NCBI GenBank assembly: GCA_002409405.1
Contig: DHNG01000039.1
Coordinates: forward strand, 98,809 to 112,418
Length of the DNA stretch: 13,610 nucleotides
Direction: 5' to 3'
DNA from: Flavobacteriales bacterium UBA5422
GTDB lineage: Bacteria > Bacteroidota > Bacteroidia > Flavobacteriales_D > Crocinitomicaceae
Shown here: piece by piece, positions 1 through 6,493 of the stretch
Layout: every line of letters starts with the position of its first letter
Numbering within the stretch: the stretch's first letter is position 1
Made by a program: the position numbers and the translations under genes
The notes under the pieces: model-generated
What the model saw: the letters and a program-made list of their open reading frames with translations, nothing else
Told to the model about the DNA's origin: nothing
The model's database searches: none

Positions 1-20
1 AGATATAGCGGATAGCCCGA

Positions 21-60
21 CCCCTGCCCAGCCAATATCAATTTAAAAATAGGGCAGGGG
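21..60. repeat. 9-base inverted repeat downstream of the HU gene
   Basis: CCCCTGCCC at 21-29 is exactly complementary to GGGCAGGGG at 52-60, with a 22-base AT-rich loop. It lies just past the stop of the minus-strand HU gene and could end or stabilise its transcript. No T-run follows the stem on the minus strand, so it is not a classical intrinsic terminator. It could also be the edge of an intergenic repeat that continues outside the window. Confidence 0.5.
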
Positions 61-87
61 ACACGTCCTTATTATTCTGAATGTGCC

Positions 88-366
88 TTACTTCTTACTG
101 ACGTTTCCTGCCAATTCGGAACCGGCTTTGAATCGGATTTTCTTTTTGGCTGCAATTTGTAACGGTTCTCCGGTGCGGGGATTGCGCCCCATCCGGGGAG
201 CGGATTCCTGTACTTCAAAACTGCCGAGGTGGGGGAGTTGGATGCGTTCTCCGTTTTGGAGTGCTTCGGCAATAATGGTTGTAAGTGCTTCTAGGTTTCT
301 TTTGGTTTCGGCTTTGGTGGTTTGGGTACACTCTGCCAGGCGTTCAATGAGTTGTTGTTGGGTCAT
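88..366 (-). CDS. HU/IHF-family DNA-binding protein
   Basis: This 92-residue protein is full length for the HU/IHF family, small dimeric nucleoid proteins that bend DNA and help compact the chromosome. The N-terminal half is the helical dimerisation part (residues 1-45). The middle carries the family hallmark LGSFEV (48-52) and the DNA-binding arm around RNPRTGE (61-67), followed by the basic end IAAKKKIRFKAGSEL. The ATG start agrees with the usual family start (MTQQQLIERLAE). It stands alone: the next gene upstream on the same strand ends 142 bases away. The ordinary composition and intact motifs suggest a native gene marking the left edge of the accessory region. Bacteroidota usually carry several HU paralogues, so no specific gene symbol is given. 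Confidence 0.95.
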   Translation of the reverse strand: MTQQQLIERLAECTQTTKAETKRNLEALTTIIAEALQNGERIQLPHLGSFEVQESAPRMGRNPRTGEPLQIAAKKKIRFKAGSELAGNVSKK

Positions 367-507
367 AGTGATATTTAAAGTGGATTTTAATTGTTTATTT
401 CCGTTTTTTCAATTTTATTCTCAACTAATGATTTTATTTTTGTACGCCCACTATGTCTATAATAACAGACTGATAGCTATCTAAACAGATTGCGAGCCAG
501 CTCCCTT

Positions 508-780
508 TTACTCTATAGAAATCACATTGGCATCTCCAAACCATTCTTTAGCCTTTGTTATAACTTGCATATCTGGATTGTGAAAGAAAACTGCTAAATT
601 TTCTATAGCTCTTGTGCAACAAACATAAAATATCTTTTGAGTTCTATCTAATACGCTTGGTGAGCCTGTTTCTAAGAAAAGATTTCCAAAATTATAATTA
701 TTCCAACTGCCATTATCAAGTATGACTAAAACATTATCAAATTCCTGAAATGAAGGGTTGGTTTCTATTTTGTCGTTCAT
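508..780 (-). pseudogene. C-terminal remnant of a UvrD/Rep-type (SF1) helicase
   Basis: The 90-residue frame matches only the end of a UvrD-like helicase. A motif V-like stretch QEFDNVLVILD lies at residues 12-22, and motif VI, FYVCCTRAIENLAVF, at 51-65, with R57 as the arginine that would contact ATP. A typical family tail ends in KEWFGDANV. UvrD-type helicases are about 500-700 residues or longer. The Walker A and B motifs, domain 1A and most of 2A are missing here. The start codon overlaps the stop of the upstream ATPase gene as ATGA, so the fragment may still be translated by coupling. The best reading is an internal deletion that fused the start region of a downstream helicase gene to its last 80 codons. 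A functional small protein made of this C-terminal piece is possible but less likely. It could not be a helicase on its own. Confidence 0.72.
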
Positions 781-3692
781 TTTGGGTAATGTTTTTTTCC
801 ATGCTTGAATTCATATTTTCTACTTTGAAGCCCCAACCAGTATTTATAAAGTTGGGCAAAATAGAAAATATTCTCATCGGGTTTTATATTCTCATGTATA
901 ATACCATTAGAAACCAAAATCTCTTTTAGTTCATCCACAGATTTAGAGTCAAGGATTTTTTCATTCTCTCTAAACACGCTTTCTAAGAACTCATAAAGCT
1001 CACTTTTATATAGAAATATTTGTTTGTATTTTTCACCTTTCTCTTTTAAATGATTAAAAATTATGGATAAATCTTTATTGAAATCTTCTCTAACTAAATC
1101 ATCAAAATGCTGTCTAACTGCATTATCTCTATTTTCACGTGTAGCATAATATTTTTGATTGATTATTTGTTGGGGGCGTCTTTCTGGATCTTGGAGAGCT
1201 CCATCAATAGCTCCATCAACTAAATTTATAAACGGTCTCAGACTTATTGATTTTTGATCTGCGTTAGTTAAATTGAAATAGAACCAGTCAAACGTCTTTC
1301 CCAATGACCCCTGAGCACTTCTTACTTCTTTACCGAAAAATACTGACATAAATGGTTCTATTTCATTTCTGTATAAAGGAAGTTGGTTGTGATTTTTTTT
1401 AAGGTACTTTTTTGTCTTTTCACTAAAGAAATCATTATATCTTTTTGTTCTCGATATAATTTCAAACATTGCATTAAATGATTCCTTATCTGAAAATACA
1501 AGTTTGAAAAAAAACGAATAAACTTCCTCTCTGGACCATTCAATTTTTATTTTATTGTTTTCAAGACGACTGGTGTTTGTACCTTTTAGACGTTTATATA
1601 AATCCGTTCTTATAAATATTTTCGGACTTATATTTTTAAATTGATTTAGATTGTCCCACCAATAATCAACTAAAGGAGAAACGGCATCTCCCCATTCATG
1701 AGGCTCTATTAAATTGTCGAGTTGGTCGTAGAGGACGAATAAGGTCATATTATGACTATTTAAATACTGGTCCAACGCTTTTAAATCACTTTCTACTTGA
1801 ATTATAAGACTATCATTATTAATAATATCATCAAACCGTTTTTTCGTTTCTGTGTCTGGGGTAATTGGTTTAATTAATTCTGACAACTCTGATCCATATG
1901 TAAAATTTAACTTTTCTTTTGCGTCCAAAAAGATAGAATTCCATGTATAAACAATCCAGAAGTTTGTAAAATAATGTCTCTTATCTTTTATCTCACTTGA
2001 ACGAATTCTTTTAAAGTCAAATGATTTAGGCTCTCCTTTTCCCTTTAAAGAGATAATATCAATGAATCTTATATCTCTTTGATCCTCTACTTTGGCGATC
2101 TTCAAAAGTGTTTGCTTTATTTCCTTTAGTTCAGGGTTTCTTAACGCTTTATATATATATGTTTTACCAGTTCCCTTAAACCCTTGAATGATGAATTTTT
2201 CTTTTACGAAAAGTTCTTTCATTGACTCGCGATAAAAAAAAGTCTCCGCTCGCACTTCAGCATCCTCAGCGAATAGTTTTGGTTTCCCATCCTCGTTCCG
2301 TAGTTCCTGCTTTAATTTTCTAAGTATGGTATTTTTCAGTTCTATTGTTTTGGCATTAGACGGAAGTGTACTCTCCTCTATTTTGAAGATTTCTGAAATC
2401 TTTTCTGTTTCGTTTAAACCTGAGAAAATTGACACATAATCAGGAAATGTCTTTTCTGTAATTAATTTTAAATGATTCTTAAAATCTTCTGCATCTTCCG
2501 CACTTTCCTTTATTCCTATTTTTTCTAAAATTGTATTTCTTCTTAACTTATAAAATTTTGGTAAAGAAGGAACGTCATTTGCTGATTTCTCTTGTTTTAT
2601 CTCCTGAATAAAGTCTGCATATCTACCAACTTCATTGATAAACGCCTCATGAAACTCATTGCTTAGGGTTTCATCATCTGGAAGAATTGAGTTAACCAAT
2701 ATTAATTCCGTCTTTGATTCTCCAGATAATTTGAGATCATAAAATCTATCCAGAATGAATCTTAAGCCAGGTTTAGTTTGTTCACTGCTTCCAAAGAAGC
2801 CAATAATACAATCTGATAACCTTAAGGCTGTTATACCAAAAATATCGTTAAAACCTGTTCTGGAATCAATGAGGATAATATCAGGATTTATATGTTTTTC
2901 TATTTCTTCAAACAGAGATTCAAAACCATTTAGAATAGCGGCTTCATTAGACAAATCAATTCTTGATAAAGCTTCTAAGTAGTGGTCTCTGTGAGTGATA
3001 TAATCAGATGCAGTATCAATCGAACTATCACTTAAATTTCCGGCAGGGATTACATACAAGTTTTTTAATTCAGGAAGTTGAAATTCCTCATGTGTAATGA
3101 CATAATCTTTTATTTCTGTAGTCTTTTGGAAGTTATAATCAACCAAATATTCAACGATTCCATTTTTAAACCCTGACCTGAGTATTTCGTTATTTGCTAA
3201 GTTGAAGAAGTTAATATACCCGGGAGCTTCAAAATCACAGTCTATCAAACAAACTTTCTTATTATGATTTATGGCTAAATCCATAGCGTATGACGTCAAG
3301 GTAGTTGTCCTTCCCATGCCTCCTTTATATGAATAGAAAGTTACGATCGGCGTTTTTATTGTTTTCTCTGATTTAAATAACTTACCATGCCTGTTGTTAA
3401 GTAGCGAATTAAATCGATATTTCAATCCTAATATTATTGATTCTTTACTTTGGAATGTGTTTTTCAGATATAGTTGTTCTTCAACATCTTCATTTGACAC
3501 AATCTTGAAATTTATCTTGTAGTCAGGATATTCTTGTTTGAATTGTTCCAAGATACTTTCGTCCTCAGAAACGATAAGAACATCTAACTCTAAATTTAAC
3601 CGAACGATTATTTTATAATCAATAATCTGTTTTGACTTTAATGAATCTAACGTTTCAACAAGTTGATTTGATATTTCTAAAATTTTTATCAT
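777..3692 (-). CDS. Two-module P-loop ATPase: KGGxGR ParA/MinD-like domain plus second NTPase domain
   Basis: The 971-residue protein has three visible parts. Residues 1-110 form an alpha/beta lead-in of unknown role. Residues 115-400 are a ParA/MinD-like (SIMIBI) ATPase: deviant Walker A YKGGMGRTT at 122-130, switch-like VCLIDCDFEAPG at 147-158, and Walker B IILIDSRTG at 272-280. The arginine after KGGMG is the known 'KGGVGR-motif variant' of the family. Residues about 475-700 hold a second NTPase with a standard Walker A GFKGTGKT at 504-511 and a probable Walker B LFVLYDQLD at 651-659. The last 250 residues are charged and helical. The second half resembles the stand-alone P-loop family typified by Sll1717. 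This could be a nucleotide-driven sensor or switch for the HEPN protein encoded one base upstream. An AGGAT stretch lies about five bases before the ATG. There is no frameshift or stop in the frame. The architecture is clear; a defence role is inferred from gene context. Confidence 0.82.
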   Translation of the reverse strand: MIKILEISNQLVETLDSLKSKQIIDYKIIVRLNLELDVLIVSEDESILEQFKQEYPDYKINFKIVSNEDVEEQLYLKNTFQSKESIILGLKYRFNSLLNNRHGKLFKSEKTIKTPIVTFYSYKGGMGRTTTLTSYAMDLAINHNKKVCLIDCDFEAPGYINFFNLANNEILRSGFKNGIVEYLVDYNFQKTTEIKDYVITHEEFQLPELKNLYVIPAGNLSDSSIDTASDYITHRDHYLEALSRIDLSNEAAILNGFESLFEEIEKHINPDIILIDSRTGFNDIFGITALRLSDCIIGFFGSSEQTKPGLRFILDRFYDLKLSGESKTELILVNSILPDDETLSNEFHEAFINEVGRYADFIQEIKQEKSANDVPSLPKFYKLRRNTILEKIGIKESAEDAEDFKNHLKLITEKTFPDYVSIFSGLNETEKISEIFKIEESTLPSNAKTIELKNTILRKLKQELRNEDGKPKLFAEDAEVRAETFFYRESMKELFVKEKFIIQGFKGTGKTYIYKALRNPELKEIKQTLLKIAKVEDQRDIRFIDIISLKGKGEPKSFDFKRIRSSEIKDKRHYFTNFWIVYTWNSIFLDAKEKLNFTYGSELSELIKPITPDTETKKRFDDIINNDSLIIQVESDLKALDQYLNSHNMTLFVLYDQLDNLIEPHEWGDAVSPLVDYWWDNLNQFKNISPKIFIRTDLYKRLKGTNTSRLENNKIKIEWSREEVYSFFFKLVFSDKESFNAMFEIISRTKRYNDFFSEKTKKYLKKNHNQLPLYRNEIEPFMSVFFGKEVRSAQGSLGKTFDWFYFNLTNADQKSISLRPFINLVDGAIDGALQDPERRPQQIINQKYYATRENRDNAVRQHFDDLVREDFNKDLSIIFNHLKEKGEKYKQIFLYKSELYEFLESVFRENEKILDSKSVDELKEILVSNGIIHENIKPDENIFYFAQLYKYWLGLQSRKYEFKHGKKHYPK

Positions 3693-3693
3693 A

Positions 3694-4242
3694 CTATCCT
3701 ACAATTTGAAGTAATGAATTATAAACCTGATTTGTTACCGACACGAATTCCCTTACCGCATTTTCATTTACAGACGCATGATTATTAGCTGCATGATATC
3801 TTAACTCAGCTTTCCATAAACGGAAGAGTGTCTGACATTGGGGACTGACTGTAATAGAAGAATCGATAAATGGTATTCTGGAATTGCTAAAACACAATCT
3901 CAATACTTCAAATTGATTAGTTTGGAAACCATGCCTTTCAACAAAATAGGAATACCCATGTCTTGATGAAAAGGAAAACCCCGTCCTATTACTAAAACTC
4001 GTGTCCTTATTTTTTACACTCCTATTCGGCGTCCACGAATAATGTTTATAAACGCTATATGTGCTAATTGCTTCCAAGATATAACCCGATAAATAATATA
4101 GATTATGAATGCATTCTTGTTTGTACTTATTAATAATCAATGAACTATTATCTAATTGATCAAGTCTGTCAATAGCATCTAGTATTGCAATGCAAGTTTT
4201 TAAATGCTTATCAGCTGCTGTCCTATATTCAGTGTAAAGCAT
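3694..4242 (-). CDS. HEPN-like protein, candidate RNase effector
   Basis: The frame can be read from 4329 (211 residues), but the start at 4242 is preferred. From there the protein begins MLYTEYRTAADKHLKTC, the usual N-terminal helix of HEPN proteins, whereas the 29 residues before it look like translated AT-rich leader. Numbering from the longer start, residues 34-95 form a helical unit with NLYYLSGYILEAIS (76-89), a signature often seen in HEPN domains. R177-YHAANN-H184 fits the catalytic RX4-6H motif of HEPN ribonucleases with six spacer residues. A tyrosine follows the arginine, where N, D or H is more common. The stop is one base from the ATG of the two-module ATPase, so the pair is almost certainly co-expressed. 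HEPN RNases paired with ATPases are recurrent in anti-phage systems. RNase activity is a prediction from the motif and family. Confidence 0.68.
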   Translation of the reverse strand: MLYTEYRTAADKHLKTCIAILDAIDRLDQLDNSSLIINKYKQECIHNLYYLSGYILEAISTYSVYKHYSWTPNRSVKNKDTSFSNRTGFSFSSRHGYSYFVERHGFQTNQFEVLRLCFSNSRIPFIDSSITVSPQCQTLFRLWKAELRYHAANNHASVNENAVREFVSVTNQVYNSLLQIVG

Positions 4243-4351
4243 ATTTTTAATTAATTTTAAAAATTTAAATGTAATAAGAAAATATTCTTTGTTGGGCAAA
4301 AGAATAGGCTTGAAAATTTCACTTATCAAGAACTACAAAAAATGAAAGATT

Positions 4352-4780
4352 TTATTTATTCTCCACCAAGTGTTGCAGTAGTTTAATTTGCTCGTCTTTT
4401 ACTTTTAGCAATTCAGCATTCAATCTTTTGATTTCGTCCAAAGCCTCCAACCATTTTTCAATAGGGTTGACATTCGTTATTGGATGTATACTTACACCAC
4501 TAGATTGGTCGTGCGTATTGAATGTATTGGAGATTATATTCACCGCCTGTTCCTCGTCAAAATTCTCAATCGCTTCCACAGGGATTTTCAATGCATCAGA
4601 GATTTGGCGCAAGAGGTTAGCTTCAATCGTTTCCTTTTGTTCCAACAGAGAAATTTTCTGCTGATTCCAGTCATCGCCCAGCTCATAAGCCAGTGCGTCC
4701 TGCTTGATACCGAGCATCTCACGAAAACGTTTTACATTGCGGCCCTGGTGTATTTTCGGGTTGTTGGTGGTATGTGTCAT
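4352..4780 (-). CDS. XRE-family transcriptional regulator with coiled-coil tail
   Basis: This 142-residue protein has a Cro/C1-type helix-turn-helix at residues about 12-70 (NVKRFREMLGIKQDALAYELG, then WNQQKISLLEQKETIEANLLRQISDALKIPVEAI). A linker follows. The last 35 residues (EKWLEALDEIKRLNAELLKVKDEQIKLLQHL) show heptad spacing and should form a dimerising coiled coil. Proteins of this build are common in Bacteroidota accessory regions. It is the first gene of the minus-strand run with the HEPN protein and the ATPase. The gap to the preferred HEPN start is about 110 bases, so it is likely the operon's own regulator, though the sequence does not prove one transcript. It diverges from the SymE-like gene, sharing a 225-base intergenic region in which it may bind. 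Confidence 0.85.
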   Translation of the reverse strand: MTHTTNNPKIHQGRNVKRFREMLGIKQDALAYELGDDWNQQKISLLEQKETIEANLLRQISDALKIPVEAIENFDEEQAVNIISNTFNTHDQSSGVSIHPITNVNPIEKWLEALDEIKRLNAELLKVKDEQIKLLQHLVENK

Positions 4781-4876
4781 AGTTCAAAAATAGCAATTTC
4801 TATAGATTATAAAAGGTACTCGTTGCAAATGTTTAAAAACAAGATAGTCATTTGTTTATTGACATCGGCTACTTTA

Positions 4877-4884
4877 CAAAAATA
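4877..4884 (-). promoter_or_regulatory. Candidate -7 element for the XRE/HEPN/ATPase operon
   Basis: Read on the minus strand this is TATTTTTG, matching the Bacteroidota -7 consensus TAnnTTTG. It would give a leader of roughly 90 bases before the XRE start. No clear -33 TTTG is seen at the usual spacing. A second TATTTTTG at 4785-4792 lies only four bases before the ATG, which makes it a poorer candidate. Confidence 0.35.
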
Positions 4885-5005
4885 AAAAACAATCGCCGGT
4901 ATAACGACATGTAAAAAACAGGCTCCTTTTTGTAAGATACATTTCCTGTAAGTGGGATACAAATTCTGGTTGGGCAACCTTTACCGAAACAAAAAACACA
5001 ACGTT

Positions 5006-5230
5006 ATGAAAAGTATCAGAATACGCCGGATGAAAGTATATGACAAGACCCTTCAGCGAAGAGAAAACTATCAGTTTGAAAGATATAATGTAACCTTTCC
5101 CGAAATCCGATTGATGGGACGGTGGCTAGCGGAATGCGGATTCCATCCCGGGCAGGAAATCGAAGTTTCCACCGAAGCCCGTAAACTCACCATTACCATA
5201 TCTCCGGCGCATAAAAATGAAACGCGGTAA
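5006..5230 (+). CDS. SymE-family toxin-like protein
   Basis: The preferred start at 5006 gives 74 residues. An in-frame ATG at 4952 would add 18 residues that match nothing. The C-terminal half is the SymE signature: FPEIRLMGRWLAECGFHPGQEI (residues 31-52), then EVSTEARKLTITI (52-64). In E. coli, SymE is an SOS-induced toxin with an AbrB-related fold, held in check by the antisense RNA SymR, and reported to act on nucleic acids. Whether a SymR-like antisense RNA exists here cannot be told from sequence alone. No -10 or -7 element could be placed with confidence on the antisense strand. The next gene starts 55 bases downstream on the same strand, so the two may form one unit. Family membership is fairly secure; toxicity is inferred. 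Confidence 0.8.
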   Translation: MKSIRIRRMKVYDKTLQRRENYQFERYNVTFPEIRLMGRWLAECGFHPGQEIEVSTEARKLTITISPAHKNETR

Positions 5231-5285
5231 CAGGTAATTTGAAAAAACAACTAATTTTAAGGATGTAAATCCATTCGTATAACAA

Positions 5286-5753
5286 ATGAAAAATGATTGG
5301 TCGGCATTTACCACGCTCCAGTTCCAAAAATATGCAGCACATTATGTAAAGATGAATTTCATCGCTGCCAATTGTGCTATTTATGAAGATGCAGGAGGGA
5401 GTAGGGGAGTGGATTTCGTTGTAAAAAATGAAAAAGGTCAGTACGTGGATATTTATTTAGCCACAGTTTATATCGGCAAGACAAATTATGTAGCCATTCC
5501 TAAATATTACTGGGATAAAGAACTCCGGGAGAATTTGTATGTGGCGTTGGTGCTGTTTATGGATGAACACGAACCTGTTTTTTACCTGATTCCGTCTATT
5601 GTGTGGCGCACACCGGATGAATTGTTTACCGATAGCACCGATTATTCCCGGAATAAACCGTCCTGGGGCATCAATATTTCAAAAAACACAATTCCAATAC
5701 TGGCAGAGAAATACTGGTTTGAAAAGATTATGTTAAATAGGAAGAAGGATTAA
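5286..5753 (+). CDS. Hypothetical protein with possible degenerate PD-(D/E)XK-like core
   Basis: This 155-residue protein is not one I can name. Its order of elements resembles small PD-(D/E)XK-fold proteins of the DUF4365 kind: an N-terminal helix (LQFQKYAAHYVKMNFIAANC, 11-30), an acidic residue near E34, a GVDFVV strand (41-46) that could carry the catalytic aspartate, then YVDIYLATV (53-61). The usual QVK-type lysine at that last strand is not evident. A later block (IPKYYW at 71-76, then VALVLF and FYLIPSIVW) resembles the 'Ile-Pro ... Tyr-Ile-Pro' ending of that group. The missing lysine means it may be inactive, or the fold guess may be wrong. It lies 55 bases after the SymE-like gene on the same strand and could be its partner, for example an immunity factor or accessory nuclease. 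Confidence 0.7.
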   Translation: MKNDWSAFTTLQFQKYAAHYVKMNFIAANCAIYEDAGGSRGVDFVVKNEKGQYVDIYLATVYIGKTNYVAIPKYYWDKELRENLYVALVLFMDEHEPVFYLIPSIVWRTPDELFTDSTDYSRNKPSWGINISKNTIPILAEKYWFEKIMLNRKKD

Positions 5754-5756
5754 GTT

Positions 5757-5781
5757 GGGATTGGGGGGGGCGTTGGCGGGG
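5757..5781 (+). other. G-quadruplex-forming motif
   Basis: Four G-tracts with short loops fit the G3+N1-7 rule: GGG at 5757-5759, two tracts inside the eight-G run at 5763-5770, and GGGG at 5778-5781, with loops ATT, GG and CGTTGGC. The motif starts four bases after the stop codon of the 155-residue gene, in an otherwise AT-rich segment. It could affect transcription termination, mRNA 3' ends or replication. The G8 run is also a likely slippage site, but it is outside the reading frame. Confidence 0.55.
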
Positions 5782-5842
5782 CAAAAATGCGGGTCGGTGC
5801 TGGCTGTGAATGGGCAAATGCTTAGTAATTCATTAAAGGCGT

Positions 5843-6190
5843 TTACGTTTTCCTCCGCCTTAGCGGAGGAACTACTTTAATAGAAGTACTTGCATTTGCA
5901 CAGAGCGCGTGGCAGCATATTTTTGCCTTGATTTTTTGGTTCTTTTGCATCAAGGCAAAAGAATAAATAAAACAAGCTTGTGAGCGCCAGTATAGAAAAA
6001 TGCGGAAAAAAGCCTGGTAAGGCACATTCGCATTTTTTGTATGCCAGCGAACGCCACGAAATAAAAATTTTCTTTCTCTTGTGCGTGGGCAAAAAAAATT
6101 AAATGCAGAGGCTGTGCGGTGGCTTTGTGCAGCAAAATTTAATGTGTAGATTTTTGCTAAAAAACACATTCAAAATTTTGCAAGCAAATT
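5843..6190. repeat. Intergenic region with two strong hairpins, likely a dispersed repeat
   Basis: Part of the 740-base gap without a convincing gene (5754-6493). It contains a perfect 9-bp hairpin at 5850-5871 (TTCCTCCGC, loop CTTA, GCGGAGGAA) and a perfect 12-bp stem TTTTGCCTTGAT at 5921-5932 with ATCAAGGCAAAA at 5949-5960. The rest is rich in basic-looking frames on the minus strand that overlap each other in three frames, which argues against coding. From memory, similar 'gcggagg' and 'ttgccttga' hairpins recur between genes in Bacteroidota genomes. A dispersed non-coding repeat is therefore the favoured reading, but copy number cannot be checked here. Confidence 0.45.
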
Positions 6191-6223
6191 GCGTTGGCCG
6201 TGCGGCTATTTACACATAACGAC

Positions 6224-6368
6224 TAATTATAGGACAAAATGCGAAGCCGGAACTTTATTTACTGGATATCGAAGACGTGAGCCTTTATTTACCCGCAGGG
6301 CAAGCGAAGTGCAACGTAGCGCAGACATAATAATCATTATAGCGGCAAATCATTTTGTCCTATAATTA
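6224..6368. repeat. 145-base palindromic element with perfect 18-base terminal inverted repeats
   Basis: TAATTATAGGACAAAATG at 6224-6241 is the exact reverse complement of 6351-6368. The 109 bases between carry no reading frame of note. The pairing resumes outside the stem: TAAC at 6217-6220 can pair with GTTA at 6376-6379 across short unpaired spacers. Two readings are possible: a MITE-like non-autonomous insertion, or an attC-like folded recombination site, because GTTAAAC at 6376-6382 fits the integron core GTTRRRY. Half of the palindrome reappears at 10196 (see the direct repeat). Seen directly: the palindrome. Inferred: its function. Confidence 0.6.
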
Positions 6369-6381
6369 ATATTCCGTTAAA
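6355..6381. repeat. Left copy of the 27-base direct repeat flanking the 3.8-kb block
   Basis: Begins TTGTCCTATAATTAATATT and ends GTTAAA. It matches 10196-10222 in 25 of 27 positions; the only differences are the CC/AT pair at 6374-6375. The first 14 bases are also the right arm of the 145-base palindrome. It may be an attachment-site copy or target duplication of a mobile block. Confidence 0.65.
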
Positions 6382-6385
6382 CAGA

Positions 6386-6401
6386 GTAATACTATAGTAC
6401 T
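6386..6401. promoter_or_regulatory. Operator-like palindrome, copy 1
   Basis: GTAATACTATAGTACT contains the perfect palindrome TACTATAGTA (6390-6399). Fifteen of its 16 bases match the copy at 7771-7786 next to the XRE gene. No gene starts beside this copy, so it may be a stray operator at the block edge. Confidence 0.45.
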
Positions 6402-6493
6402 ATTTTTAGTTATTATTTTCAAAGGTAATTAAAAAGTGTTTTGGTGGTATTTTTTTTGGGTGTATTTTTTTGATATGGGGTAGGGGGTATTAT

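Noticed and set aside
83..484. 133-codon plus-strand frame over the HU gene
   Set aside because: It is antisense to the well-supported HU gene and its product has no family-like features.
1358..1543. 61-codon minus-strand frame inside the large ATPase gene
   Set aside because: It overlaps the strong 971-codon gene in another frame and has no independent start signal.
3694..4329. Longer 211-residue version of the HEPN-like protein
   Set aside because: The first 29 residues come from AT-rich leader-like DNA and the HEPN-type helix starts at the internal ATG at 4242.
4904..4979. Second attC-like site upstream of the SymE gene (ATAACGAC ... GTTGGGC)
   Set aside because: GTTGGGC fits GTTRRRY and ATAACGAC is also found at 6216-6223, but the two ends are not complementary and no long stem lies between, so the match is too weak.
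5843..6169. Three overlapping minus-strand frames of 61-108 codons in the intergenic gap
   Set aside because: They overlap in different frames over hairpin repeats, show Phe/Cys/Lys-rich low-quality translation and have no promoter; a non-coding repeat explains them better.
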